Below, piece by piece: positions 12,101-17,756 of a DNA stretch of 64,000 bases (position 1 is its first letter; each line of letters starts with the position of its first letter). Both the position numbers and the translations under genes were made by a program. The notes under the pieces are model-generated. The model searched no databases. It saw only the letters and a list, made by a program, of their open reading frames with translations, and was not told the origin of the DNA. Source of the DNA: Lentisphaerae bacterium GWF2_49_21 (GTDB lineage Bacteria > Verrucomicrobiota > Lentisphaeria > Victivallales > GWF2-50-93); assembly GCA_001804805.1 (NCBI GenBank), contig MHBH01000087.1:1-64000 (forward strand). Direction: 5' to 3'.

Positions 12101-12490
12101 AAAAATATCCTTGATCGGGACTTCGTCGCGGGATATTCCCCTGTCCTTCGCTATGGCGTCTGCTATCTTCGCAATCGTGATATTCGCCGGGCCTGACGGC
12201 TTGAAGGTGTGCATGCCGTTGAAAGTCATGTCCTGGTCCTTCACGTCGGCAAAAGTCTTCTCCTTGGCCTTGGGAAGATCAAAGGAAAATTCCTTTGCAA
12301 AGAATCCATCCATGCTTTTCGTGAAGTCGTTATCGTCGAAGCTGTCGGCCTGGTTGACGCTCATTTCGTTCTTTACGTCGTTGCGCCAGTTCCAGAATAC
12401 TTTCTTCCTGTCTTCCAGGGACATTCCCTGGTAGTCTTGCCCGGCGGTGAGTTCGGACCAGGTAGGGACGGCGGCTTGTATGTCGGACAT
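173..12490 (-). CDS. Giant 4105-aa polyvalent protein: LPD-like regions, adenine methyltransferase, SF2 helicase, zincin
   Basis: Last and largest gene of the virion operon, about a quarter of the prophage. Residues 1-480 are a hydrophobic LPD-like region. A Pro/Ala linker with a 55-bp DNA repeat follows near 490-540, then a small domain near 1000-1090 (FYVEGGARSFADM). The methyltransferase has motif I SAGIGNFIG near 1380 and SNVPFG, a variant of NPPF, near 1440. The helicase has GSGKT near 2065, DEAH near 2226 and QRNGRILRPG near 2580. A zincin motif HEVWH lies at 2996-3000, followed by an LPD3-like (barnase/EndoU/RelE-type) region near 3110-3260 and an LPD38-like tail near 3480-4100. The core resembles phage P1 DarB, which is injected with DNA and protects it from type I restriction. 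Co-injection here is inferred from gene position and family. Residues 1120-1235 look like frame-shadow linker over a nested gene. Confidence 0.93.
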   Translation of the reverse strand: MSDIQAAVPTWSELTAGQDYQGMSLEDRKKVFWNWRNDVKNEMSVNQADSFDDNDFTKSMDGFFAKEFSFDLPKAKEKTFADVKDQDMTFNGMHTFKPSGPANITIAKIADAIAKDRGISRDEVPIKDIFESSMYKQYQAVKDLPGFVPTATQDTGKMGIIETLGRKDPLEMLPFSFQGANNLDKLRETVERLQSNTYKEDDQGNMAKDYDRRIIEDYFNTLDEYDKRGGFLSKTTDILSIMPKYLLEFMATGGMGSIGSGAARNIGVRILEKYGEEGLKNMVIKGGTRLAAGTANAATRLPAFAGMIEESAARRELPKNINFDAEGNLQILNPGDDSQTALLRGIGDTYIEVFSEMTGGAIGHGATWLTKNTLGKIPGVSGVTNAITEKLGEYWMKLHPGKGLQDFTSVLADKGKFFGALNEMGEERLGDILRATFNVDDFGAENPKDIFSRLKASIPSGEQLLTEGAAFGVVGGLGHAASYVGNRTRKSKDLQPIPGVPPAAAELPSDAGPAPTPQLQPIPGVPPAAAELPSDAGQAPALGANTMEILQAVGVNPEMLSQQDPENAQNIIDAANVAYSKKMMFNDYINNTPDEQIDADVAAFRGETSQAPAATAAPMESLVPEAGPAEPIRKSFKLNVAQESQLNKHPELSYVVNEIGTLRPISGQETEFKESVPKWLWGPRDKKGNFTSGRFLDEAAGELINNENIAVMADNLDMNHTDVLLEVLSHYKKTNRKGNDKSLAFILDEEIRTEKDTEAEDIRQEEEAHAKKYEIINPTKLRVGTTFTEDGRKGTIIANTRKDTILEYEDGERRTLPRGQGKIYMDKGSIVQAAASDELPGWVTEGTEEPAPQAKPEEAAPAPVQQPPPAPEQSKSPDAAEAEAPPAREPWQMTKVELKTYANQLAYAAETDKSLEGRRDKALADYELHRTRVSTAMREGKPVPAEVLKDYPDLVSPEQSKSPDAAEATPPSKTGPAQFGSANKLFTQADKDAALDFLMKSLHDITDPNITINGIKVVGFYVEGGARSFADMVKQLAAQVPADLFTRMKPYLAQWYAAVRMDPQVSRETKSGMDSLDALEGQDIDGILAPEQKELELSLPGLDKSTAVNYGKPEGKEESNATDNTKPGNRRRAPRPASDGRLPLPSQVPADTGNQETHPGTQADNVQAAGEGRDLGQDSQRAGGQDDGSIPGSGRDAAVGHSLEDSQGSVQAAGRRGPAKSRRTAQPDGSDRGVNFRITTELDDIHPSVATNIKILELLKTLETENRPATPEEKSLMAQYTGWGALVQSFDRDFDTAYDRYKQKKEGTLPSWAESDLKEATRKKAWPSFLKLRENMTDDEFDEARRSTLNAHYTSKTVIQNGIWNALKHFGFDGGRALETSAGIGNFIGLQPESTPVDWTAIEIDSTTGKILKALYPQAQSFIQGFEKTALPDNYYDTITSNVPFGDYQLADPKYDKYKFNIHDYFFAKALDKLRPGGVMAMVTSKGTMDKVNDKLRVFLTQHGGQFIGAIRLPNIAFKKTAGTEVVADIIYIKKLMPGQTPDNSAWSEIVEHTLRKKPSEYQAQMVKINKYFEDHPEMILGRLTKESTMYGGNEMTVEDTGGPLEDKIAAAVKLLPANIFEAREKTQKQETQPEKIFAPSEMKEGNIIVSDGKVMQKKDGMLEPTEIPASAVPMIHSYIAVRTAVREVLNVQRHSNDDTILAIAQKKLNAAYDSFVKKHGPISKKDNLRYLNVDTDRTLVKAIEVYNKETGKADKMPIFSQRVMSMPEEVTKADSPSDALYLSLGEKGRIDLEYMARLTGRTQDEVSQALLDNKEVFHNPETDQLETNSEYLSGYVKAKLAAAEAAAALNPKYQKNVEELKKVQPVPLKHNQISPRAGSPWIPTDTYKDYLARITDSQPKMWTVIHNDLTGGWSVTNDGSGSYVTTGVHATQKYGTPDYPAHDLLEAIMNGRQITVSGYDSIEKKNVIDRKATERARIKAQELKEDFNNWIYENPERRDRLVQIYNDQFNDMAKRVWDASRYFIKGLAKIWQERLDAPGREYQKNAIYRGIQGGNLLLAHAVGSGKTLEMAAIAMEAKRLGIAKKPIIVVPNHKLEDWARDVQDAFPQANILIGYKDQMAGDKRREFYARIAAGNYDMVIVTHSSFGMFGMSEEYTRNYIQEQINDIEAAVMRARADQGDGARKDNRIIKQLEKRKENLQTRLTRLAADGKKEKVLTFEELGIDYLLLDEAHNFKGLQIVTNRARVPGMTQATSQKAMNMEMKTRYVNSLHGGKRGVVFATGTPISNSISEMYIMQRYMEPEALKRRGVFAFDDWANTFGDVVSEIEMKPSGKGYEAKERFSRYTNMGELLQMFHKFTDVKTSAELKIPRPELNQGKIQVVPIKATPWLKNYINELDGRAADIKTGAIDPRTDNMLKITSDGAKAALDERLIEPGNAENPNGKIAVVTEKVYDIWKNTRKFIGRDGKEYENGTQLVFCDLGVPKGKFTEVEGEIQDSSMFDVYAAIKRNLMDRGIPAKEIAFIHDANNDEQKQALFDKVNNGQVRILIGNTPRMGEGTNVQTRLAGLHHIDVMWKPAEFEQRNGRILRPGNLHKNVDVFVYVTEESFDVYRWQTVQRKAEAIESVMTAQLDQRTLEGDASTSLTAEEIKAIATGNPMIIEKIKLEKDIDRLESEQRSKVSEASDMQYRKQHLHTSIGYAKTRSEVWTRINDRYLKNKPEKFLFVTNDNKALEADQADKYLLANAAKDGKIGTYAGFEVSNRIDIGGDKKDKIRSYLSINLGEGRTFSTRNLLDNWYGEDKDVLTSPSRAIASHFAGISKDIESAKTEGEAYRRELDKVNLEPEPKFEKQDALDKAMKRYDEINEALGLNKSGDDAVTLEKEEEDEKDSSEDKYTVRDHTPESKHQQMKLLSQLRNALPKGSTAELFPGGAKVTFPNGNTFHVQLTEEIQVDRAAFKKGYGREFNPARDMVPAAWLTKANTMQLVTGKYSQDDIGHEVWHGVKDLAEILPAQQKFLDKTLGSEEAEANAYRDWLNGAEGIHAGLKAIFNRILFAMKRFARIFKPNLSWTKEEIFNYVQSGQAFKSNLANLAAPETAPQYSSENIPINKVTDALPESAKQAWEAYKKYAGIEKYNPSLKAMINLSGNSLRHSIFREYTSIKGAVHQVLPQLLENSIHVDSYDPRKPEDKHSIRKMHVLVGAAEVEGKIYRVTMKAKEYLDSKRGIGHYDLDTLEIEKTAGATDAGGETVKSSPIPTAYININDLIEKSSPETGKVDADTQYATRPANEDKYAKMRQFAAKLAAQEPDPVKQQRMKDNPELYYQPQSYDQINSQLAGLTDIQLLEKLDSVQDGIPVDSQDNFSVLAGLELMQRKESRGEDTANVVEKLAKTGTTVGQLLRQFGELKRRDPRLILGILEKQLNKQGRYLTEPQRKILTDKLIASFAARDAVRNAEQVLINSFNETNARQVDALRKEAELKHIDTMKMVRDLTPKSVPDILTTTIQGNLLAPSSQIANIVGNTMYVPLQYSSQSLGASLDMLDSLIRGKSRTVLNPFHGTAAGARGAATGFARATRQMFTGNLDNLVLGEQIRGFAPIRSLVQAFTGENMPVNEAGNIPVMDRAKKLIESVLGAPAEPMLRLLAFGDLPFKEFNLRRSLFEQARIRGLKGEALTRFMELPPLDAVRQAEKEAEVAVFQEDNRAAGIFYNIFTQIKSIPWIGGYANFAARGVLPYIKTPANLAWEGLQFASPEFSLGRSIFFATKGKKREALISLGKAITGQMILLACYQLLKNGLLSGGPDDDDKKRSLEYSTFAPYSLNLSGLRRLLAGEDPAWRETDEIINYNRLGFFGIIASIVANRDKRAKKEMKENYKLYEYMGGSATFFPEIASATLNMAMLKGTNDLLSAISEEKYDAWLRTYFKTVSSVVLPNTLAAINRARMPYMVDPKAETVQQSFINIAKSKLFMYEDLPVRRDLFGRPIKSTPDSANPWIYQLLDISKSSQIPTDPAMRKVYETFARTMDADAIPSVPDRKITWKDNLVRLDDRQYEQYITLIGAERLRLLDNRIGMDESGIPLERLGDIYKKIYDTGYHIGKMKFIRDNIELFRKE
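8788..9132 (-). CDS. Nested out-of-frame gene, 114-aa helical protein of unknown function
   Basis: Lies wholly inside the giant gene in another frame on the same strand. It has a good ribosome binding site (AAGGAAGAAAGCA before ATG). A longer open frame reaches 9186, but only the start at 9132 has the ribosome binding site. Its codons end mostly in G or C like real genes here, and the product looks folded and helical (for example RFLPKYQLIPVIKKH, then TANELADRTMEVFLEAEE, then AWRTAREVFRLPDEEDRP). The giant protein in the same stretch (residues about 1120-1235) is Gly/Gln/Ala/Arg-rich with no recognisable fold. The nested stop falls where the conserved methyltransferase begins. I do not recognise the family. 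It may be an ancestral separate gene over which two flanking genes were fused by read-through in another frame. Confidence 0.65.
   Translation of the reverse strand: MPQTTLNPEIEDALRGQQVTDGSRFLPKYQLIPVIKKHIQEHRPTMFKQLVKAGTLDKTANELADRTMEVFLEAEETQPSDIAWRTAREVFRLPDEEDRPNLGEQPSQTDQTEA
10881..11010. repeat. 55-bp direct repeat in the linker of the giant gene
   Basis: Near-identical 55-bp copies at 10881-10935 and 10956-11010 (period 75 bp) encode two copies of the Pro/Ala-rich string LQPIPGVPPAAAELPSDAG. They form a flexible linker between the N-terminal LPD-like region and the next domain, and probably arose by recent local duplication. Confidence 0.85.
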
Positions 12491-12508
12491 TGGAGGATCT
12501 CCTATGTG

Positions 12509-13660
12509 TTATTTGAGATAGTCGTTTGCTGTCTTCTTTGGTCCTGACGGTGCTGGGGATCCGCCTGGGAGCGGGAGTCCGCCTTTTGTCTTCAAAGCCT
12601 CGGCCTTCGCGGCGACGTCGTTTATGATGTCCATGGCCTTGGAGATCTCTTCCTGCGTGGAGGATTTGTCCTTGAGGATCTTCGCGGCCTCGTTCATCTT
12701 CTCCTTGAGCGCGGGAGTGGAGTCGATTACCGCATGATTGTTTCCATAGACTTCCGAGTACACTGCGCCTTCTGCGGGCTTGTTGTAGAACTGGATCATC
12801 GCGTCCTTCTTCTTCTGCGCTGATTCAATGGCCTTCTGCGCCTCCCGGTATTCGGGGCTCTTTGCCGTGTATCCGTCGCTGGCAAGTTTGTCGAGGCGCT
12901 TCTGCTGCAATGTGAAATTCTCATTATTTATGTCCAGCATCTTCCTGAAGTCATAATGCGTCTGCGTGTCCTTCTCCGGGTATTTCGTCTTGATCTCGGC
13001 TTCTATCTTTTGTTTACCTTCGTATTCCTTGAGCTTCTGTGCGGTCTCCGAGGGCACCATTCCCCATTTGTCGCCGAAGCGTACCGAGACATGGTCCGGG
13101 GAGATATCCTTGAATTTCGCCTGGTATTTATCGTATAGTTCGCCGTCCTCCTGGCTGGGAGCTGCGCCTGCCTCCCTGATCCTCTTGTCCAGGGCTACAT
13201 ACTCGTTCCATTCCTGGGCGTCCCTGGCTTCAAAGACCTTTCCGCCGCTGGTGGCGACTTCGTTGGCCCACTGGTCCGCGAGCTGGTTGGTCTTCTGGAC
13301 CCTGGCGGCCTCGTCGTTCTTCTCCTTGGTCTCCTGGAAACCAAACTGTTTTTCATCAAGGGACTGGCGGCGATTGAAATTCTGCTGGTCCTGCATCTCT
13401 TTTCCAGCTCTGAACTGCATTTCAGCTGCGTCGCTTTTTTCCTTCTGCTCCAGTACCTTGTTGCGGTAGTTGGCTTCTACGTCGGCCTGGTTCATCTGGA
13501 TCACCTGGCGCGACTGTTCGAGGTCGAGCTGGCGGGCGGCGATATTGATCCTGGCGTTTTCCATGCGCCTGGCAAAACTCTTCTCCCTCATGGCCGAATC
13601 AAAGATCTGGCCTCCGACGTCCGCGGCGTATGGATTGCCGTATTGAATTACAAATGGCAT
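12509..13660 (-). CDS. Putative internal virion (ejection) protein, 383 aa
   Basis: No enzymatic motif. Residues about 20-150 are strongly helical and rich in Gln, Glu, Lys and Arg, with coiled-coil character (ARQLDLEQSRQVIQMNQADV). A second helical stretch lies at about 270-360. It sits between the tail stabilisation genes and the giant polyvalent gene, the slot where short-tailed phages keep ejected internal proteins, and ends 18 bp before the giant gene start. An ejection role is inferred from position and composition only. Confidence 0.7.
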   Translation of the reverse strand: MPFVIQYGNPYAADVGGQIFDSAMREKSFARRMENARINIAARQLDLEQSRQVIQMNQADVEANYRNKVLEQKEKSDAAEMQFRAGKEMQDQQNFNRRQSLDEKQFGFQETKEKNDEAARVQKTNQLADQWANEVATSGGKVFEARDAQEWNEYVALDKRIREAGAAPSQEDGELYDKYQAKFKDISPDHVSVRFGDKWGMVPSETAQKLKEYEGKQKIEAEIKTKYPEKDTQTHYDFRKMLDINNENFTLQQKRLDKLASDGYTAKSPEYREAQKAIESAQKKKDAMIQFYNKPAEGAVYSEVYGNNHAVIDSTPALKEKMNEAAKILKDKSSTQEEISKAMDIINDVAAKAEALKTKGGLPLPGGSPAPSGPKKTANDYLK

Positions 13661-13672
13661 GGTGTGATCTCC

Positions 13673-14671
13673 TTATATGGTTTCTTTAAAATCAGAAGGT
13701 ATCAATACCGTCTGTTTTTTAACCGGGTTTGTTCCTGGCCGATGTTGTCCGGCGTTTACAAGGCCTCCTGTTAAATCCCGCGGGCCGTCTGCAAAATTCC
13801 GGCTTGTCGTAGTTCCTTTTCCATCTCCCATTTTTGGGATGGTCCTGCCTTTGGCTCTTCCTCCACCAGTCTTCATTCCTCCACCGTTGAATGATACCGC
13901 GCCTTCTCCGGCGTCGCCTTCGCCCATCATCTTCATCATTGCCAGGGCCATCTGCGGATCTAGGGTCTGGCGGCGGGTATTGCCGAGGACTTCGTAGAGA
14001 CGGTCGATATATGCGCCGTGGACCTGGGCGCGGTCGAGTTCGAGTTGTGAACGGACCGTATTTACCTTGTCCTGGTTCTGGAGGGCCAGGCGTTTGGAAA
14101 GCTCGGCCATCATATAAGGAGAGGCGGAGCGGCCCATGCTTGCGAAATTGTTGCGGACCCGGTCCATGATCTCGGTTGTGTTGGCGCGGAGCTTCTCTTC
14201 GGTGTCGCTCAAGGTCTGCGCCATCTTCTCATTGCTTAAAACCGATTGCGCCTTGAAGTCTGCAAGCTCCTGGAGCATTGCGCCGCGGTCAACGAGGGTG
14301 TCTTCATTGGCCTTGCTCCATGCCTGGCGCTGTTCCTCCCAGAATCCCATTGCGGCCTTCTTGCCGGAGTTGGGATCGGTGCGCTGCTGGGACTGCTGCA
14401 ATACGGATCCGGTGGTCTGGCCCCTGGCTATTCCGGATTGGGTGTCATACTGGTCCGGGCGGCTGCCGTCACTCGTCATTGACAGGAAAGATTTCGAGCC
14501 GGGCGCGGTGGACCAGGGCTGCGAGTAGGCGGTATTCATAGGCGCGGACCGCTGGCTGGAAAGTCCGCCGCTATAATCCTTCATCCACTGCGGCTGCTGT
14601 GTCTGTGCGGACCTGGTCTCCTGAAGGCGTCGGGCGTTGGCCTCATATACTGCATCCAAGGCTGTACTCAT
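13673..14671 (-). CDS. Putative internal virion protein, 332 aa
   Basis: The N-terminal 120 residues are Ser/Gln/Thr-rich and probably disordered. Residues about 120-245 are helical with coiled-coil character (MLQELADFKAQSVLSNEKMA). The C-terminus is Gly/Lys-rich. The gene lies between the 1007-aa tail protein and the 383-aa coiled-coil protein, separated from each by a short gap with a Shine-Dalgarno sequence. No catalytic motif is visible. Like its neighbour it probably belongs to the set of proteins packaged inside the head or tail and ejected with the DNA. Family unknown. Confidence 0.68.
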   Translation of the reverse strand: MSTALDAVYEANARRLQETRSAQTQQPQWMKDYSGGLSSQRSAPMNTAYSQPWSTAPGSKSFLSMTSDGSRPDQYDTQSGIARGQTTGSVLQQSQQRTDPNSGKKAAMGFWEEQRQAWSKANEDTLVDRGAMLQELADFKAQSVLSNEKMAQTLSDTEEKLRANTTEIMDRVRNNFASMGRSASPYMMAELSKRLALQNQDKVNTVRSQLELDRAQVHGAYIDRLYEVLGNTRRQTLDPQMALAMMKMMGEGDAGEGAVSFNGGGMKTGGGRAKGRTIPKMGDGKGTTTSRNFADGPRDLTGGLVNAGQHRPGTNPVKKQTVLIPSDFKETI

Positions 14672-14722
14672 ATTGTGATCTCCTTATATTATTTTGTCGT
14701 TTCGTGTCGTCATTGACTCACT

Positions 14723-17700
14723 TCACTGCCTTTTTTGGGTTACTGGATTGTCCTGGACGGAAAGTGCGAGGATCGCAAGGGGTTCGGTGCCTTCCCCTTC
14801 CATGCGTACAACAAGGCCGCGTGACCTTATTCCCAGCTGGTCCTTGGCCAGTTCTATCTTATCGGAGCGTTTCAGGTCGAATTCCTGGGTGCCGATCCTT
14901 TCCGAGGCGTGGCGCGTGCCGCGTACGCTGACAGTCACCGGGACCGTGACATTCTCCCAGTACGTCGCCCAGGTTGCGCCGACGCCGGGCTGGTTGTTGG
15001 CGCTGCTGGTATGGCCGAGGATACAGCGGTATGTGCTGATAATCAGATTGTCGCCTGCAATATCAACCTTGTCGCCCGCTTCATAGACTGTGGTAAGGGC
15101 CCAGGCGTCGTACTGTTCGCAGTCGCCTATGGCCATGACCTTGTAGTTTTTCTTCTCGGCCTCGAATGAATTGGTAAATCCATTTTCGCCGGTCTCCAGA
15201 TACCAGCGGATAGCGCCGATATGGTAGGTCCAGCCTGCGGCGGGGGTGACGTCCCATGTCCCATAGATGACAATGGCGGTGGCGGTGTTGCTCTGTATGA
15301 TATAACGTGCGCGGTTTTCGCCGGTGGCATCCTTGACGCAGATCGGAAGGCCGCAAAGGCCTACGGTGTCGGATGCTGAAACAGGGAAGGCGGCGGAAAT
15401 GTCGGTGAATCCGGTGGTGGTGATGGTGTCGCCGGCGACAAGTACGCTCGTAATATCGGCGCCGTCGTAGCTTACATCTGCGAGTTTCGCAACTCCGCCT
15501 GCGATTCCTACGACTACCATGTCCCTGCCGTCGGAGTCCTTCCAGAGTCCGGAGACGGAAGCGGCGAGTTCGCCGGATACCCAGGTGCGGGTATTGAGAT
15601 CATAGGTGAGCATGAGCTGGGGCACCGCAAGGCCGGTGCTGTCGGCTTCGCCTGGGCGGAAGAGCCATAAATGATAGAGGTTCCTGCCGGGATTGTAGAC
15701 GCCATGGGTGAATCCGTCGTAAAGGTGATCGACGTCGTTCCGGACAAGGTCTTCAATATCCTTTGAAACAGGATCATAGGATCCGCCTGATACCATGATT
15801 ACGCCTGCTTCCCCTGCGTAATAGGTGAGCATGGGCGAATAACAGCGGTCGTCTGCGATAGTCGCATGTGAGGCGCAGCCTGGAGGGGCTCCCGCGATCG
15901 GGGCCAGGGACCAGCCGTTGTTGGCGTCGCCTTCGAGGGATTCTATCCCTCCTTCGCGGAGGACGTAGCATATTCCGGAGTGAACCGCGATCCCTTTGAT
16001 CTTCGCCTTCGCAAAATTAGGATATACCTCGGTACCGGTCTGCCAGGACTCAATGTCGTCGGGCAGGGGTTTGCAGATATAGGCGGTGTCCGGATCCCTG
16101 AACAGGCGGTAAGTGGTGGAGATATCCTCCCAGTACTGCTGCCAGTCTACGCCGACGCCGGGCTCGGTGGCGGCTGCGGAAGTATGAGCTACGGTGCAAT
16201 TGTAGATCATGCCGTCGGATGAAAGGCGGTCGTCGCCTACGCCGTATGCCGTATCAGTGACCCAGGCGGTTGCGACGTCGGGATAGGCGGTCTCCGAGGC
16301 TGGAGTGATCGTGAGTTCGTTGTTTACCGGGTCCCAGTCGGTGACTGTGTGGATTACCGGATCGTCTCCAAGCGTGAGATTGGCTCCGATATCGACGGCG
16401 CGTATATCCGGGCAGGCATGGAATTTCACTTTTGTCTTCGTGGCGGTCTCAACGGATATGCGGCCTTCCGAGTATGGATCGTTGCCTCCCATTATCAGAG
16501 CGCCCTTGAACGCGCGGCAATAGCGGCAAGGAGGCACAAAGTTGTATCTTTCGGATTCCTCCAGGGATACATAAGGATAAACCGGGAGATCGGTGTCGGA
16601 GAGCTTGTCCGTGTAGGTGTTGGATCCGTACTTGACCCAGTAGTCCTTCCAGTCTGCGCCGACGCCGGGCTCGGTGGCGGCTGCCGAAGTGTGGGCCAGC
16701 TTGCATGTATATAAGATAGAAGCAGATCGTCTGCAATCGTTTGCGACGTACGCAGTCGATGTAATCCAAGATGTCGGAGCTGCTACAAGGACGACGCGCC
16801 AGTAGTCCTCCCAGTCTGCGCCGGTGCCGGGCTCGGTGGTTGCGCCGCTGGTATGGTCGTCGAGGCATACATAGAGGACGGCTGACACCATGACATTGTC
16901 GCCGGCGACGTATGCGGTGCTGGTGGCCCAGGCGGCTGCGACATTCGCAAATTCGTCCTGGGAAAGTTCTTCAACCATATAGAGCATGGTGTTGTTTTCG
17001 GGCAGGTTGCGGAATATCTGGTAGTAGATCTTCGCCCTGGAGTCGGCCTCGGTGGAGATATACTCGTACTGGTTGAGGACGATCGCGGTCCGGAGATTCG
17101 AGGCGTCGGTGACGGATCCCTGTGCGGTTGCGCCCTTGAGGCCTGCTGTAGATGATATGTCGGTACCGGACCCGGAAGCGACGGATTCCAGGACGACGAT
17201 CGACTTGTCGGCGGAGATCGTGAAATGGTCGGTGACGTATGCCACGACGATCATATTGTCGGCGGTGGTTTCGCGGATGGACGACTGGACGACTGCTGCG
17301 ACTTCCGCAAGACTGCCGACGCCGGTGGTATCGACGCCGAGGATGTTGTAGGGGTTTCCGCCGAGGGTGATCTTGAATTCGCCGTCGGAGATCGCCTGGA
17401 ATGCTGCGAGGTTCGCATGACCGGTGGCGCAGGCGAGGACGTTGTATCCCAGCTGGACGGCGTCCGCGGTGGTGGTGGAGGAGAATATCTCCTGTCCGCC
17501 GATCTTGACGACGCGGCGGATACCGTATATGAGGCTGGCTCCCGGGGTGAGGCCTGCGCCTGCGGCGGCGGTCGGGACGGCAAGGGTCTGCTGCGGGAAA
17601 CATCCCATGATCCGGTCGTCCGGGGAATATCCGTTTACCGCGAGGTTGGGGTTGATACCGTCGAAAAGGAACATCCTTTCGCCGAGGGTCTCCCAGTCGC

Positions 17701-17746
17701 GCATGAGCCGAGTCGCGTGTATGTCCTGCAAGTATTGTGAAAACAT
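14723..17746 (-). CDS. Large tail stabilisation/nozzle-like protein with four inserted CBM5/12-like modules, 1007 aa
   Basis: The overall pattern fits a tail-tube or head-closure protein of short-tailed phages (P22 gp10-like): beta-rich with a repeated request for source values and units. Four inserted modules follow the chitin-binding type 3 pattern W..ST.Y..GD.V...LY.C...HTS...EPG.G.DW..YW. They are encoded at about 16790-16945, 16615-16790, 16110-16285 and 14945-15115. Each is highly similar to the others even in DNA, and to a fifth copy in the 294-aa adaptor gene. A further insert (DGEFKITLGGNPYNI) is of a type common in phage tail proteins. The modules probably bind host surface glycans; the substrate is unknown. 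Confidence 0.75.
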   Translation of the reverse strand: MFSQYLQDIHATRLMRDWETLGERMFLFDGINPNLAVNGYSPDDRIMGCFPQQTLAVPTAAAGAGLTPGASLIYGIRRVVKIGGQEIFSSTTTADAVQLGYNVLACATGHANLAAFQAISDGEFKITLGGNPYNILGVDTTGVGSLAEVAAVVQSSIRETTADNMIVVAYVTDHFTISADKSIVVLESVASGSGTDISSTAGLKGATAQGSVTDASNLRTAIVLNQYEYISTEADSRAKIYYQIFRNLPENNTMLYMVEELSQDEFANVAAAWATSTAYVAGDNVMVSAVLYVCLDDHTSGATTEPGTGADWEDYWRVVLVAAPTSWITSTAYVANDCRRSASILYTCKLAHTSAAATEPGVGADWKDYWVKYGSNTYTDKLSDTDLPVYPYVSLEESERYNFVPPCRYCRAFKGALIMGGNDPYSEGRISVETATKTKVKFHACPDIRAVDIGANLTLGDDPVIHTVTDWDPVNNELTITPASETAYPDVATAWVTDTAYGVGDDRLSSDGMIYNCTVAHTSAAATEPGVGVDWQQYWEDISTTYRLFRDPDTAYICKPLPDDIESWQTGTEVYPNFAKAKIKGIAVHSGICYVLREGGIESLEGDANNGWSLAPIAGAPPGCASHATIADDRCYSPMLTYYAGEAGVIMVSGGSYDPVSKDIEDLVRNDVDHLYDGFTHGVYNPGRNLYHLWLFRPGEADSTGLAVPQLMLTYDLNTRTWVSGELAASVSGLWKDSDGRDMVVVGIAGGVAKLADVSYDGADITSVLVAGDTITTTGFTDISAAFPVSASDTVGLCGLPICVKDATGENRARYIIQSNTATAIVIYGTWDVTPAAGWTYHIGAIRWYLETGENGFTNSFEAEKKNYKVMAIGDCEQYDAWALTTVYEAGDKVDIAGDNLIISTYRCILGHTSSANNQPGVGATWATYWENVTVPVTVSVRGTRHASERIGTQEFDLKRSDKIELAKDQLGIRSRGLVVRMEGEGTEPLAILALSVQDNPVTQKRQ

Positions 17747-17756
17747 AATTCTCCTT

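Noticed and set aside
16110-16945. Possible insertion sequences because of repeated DNA
   Set aside because: Repeats are in-frame CBM5/12-like modules without inverted ends or transposase.
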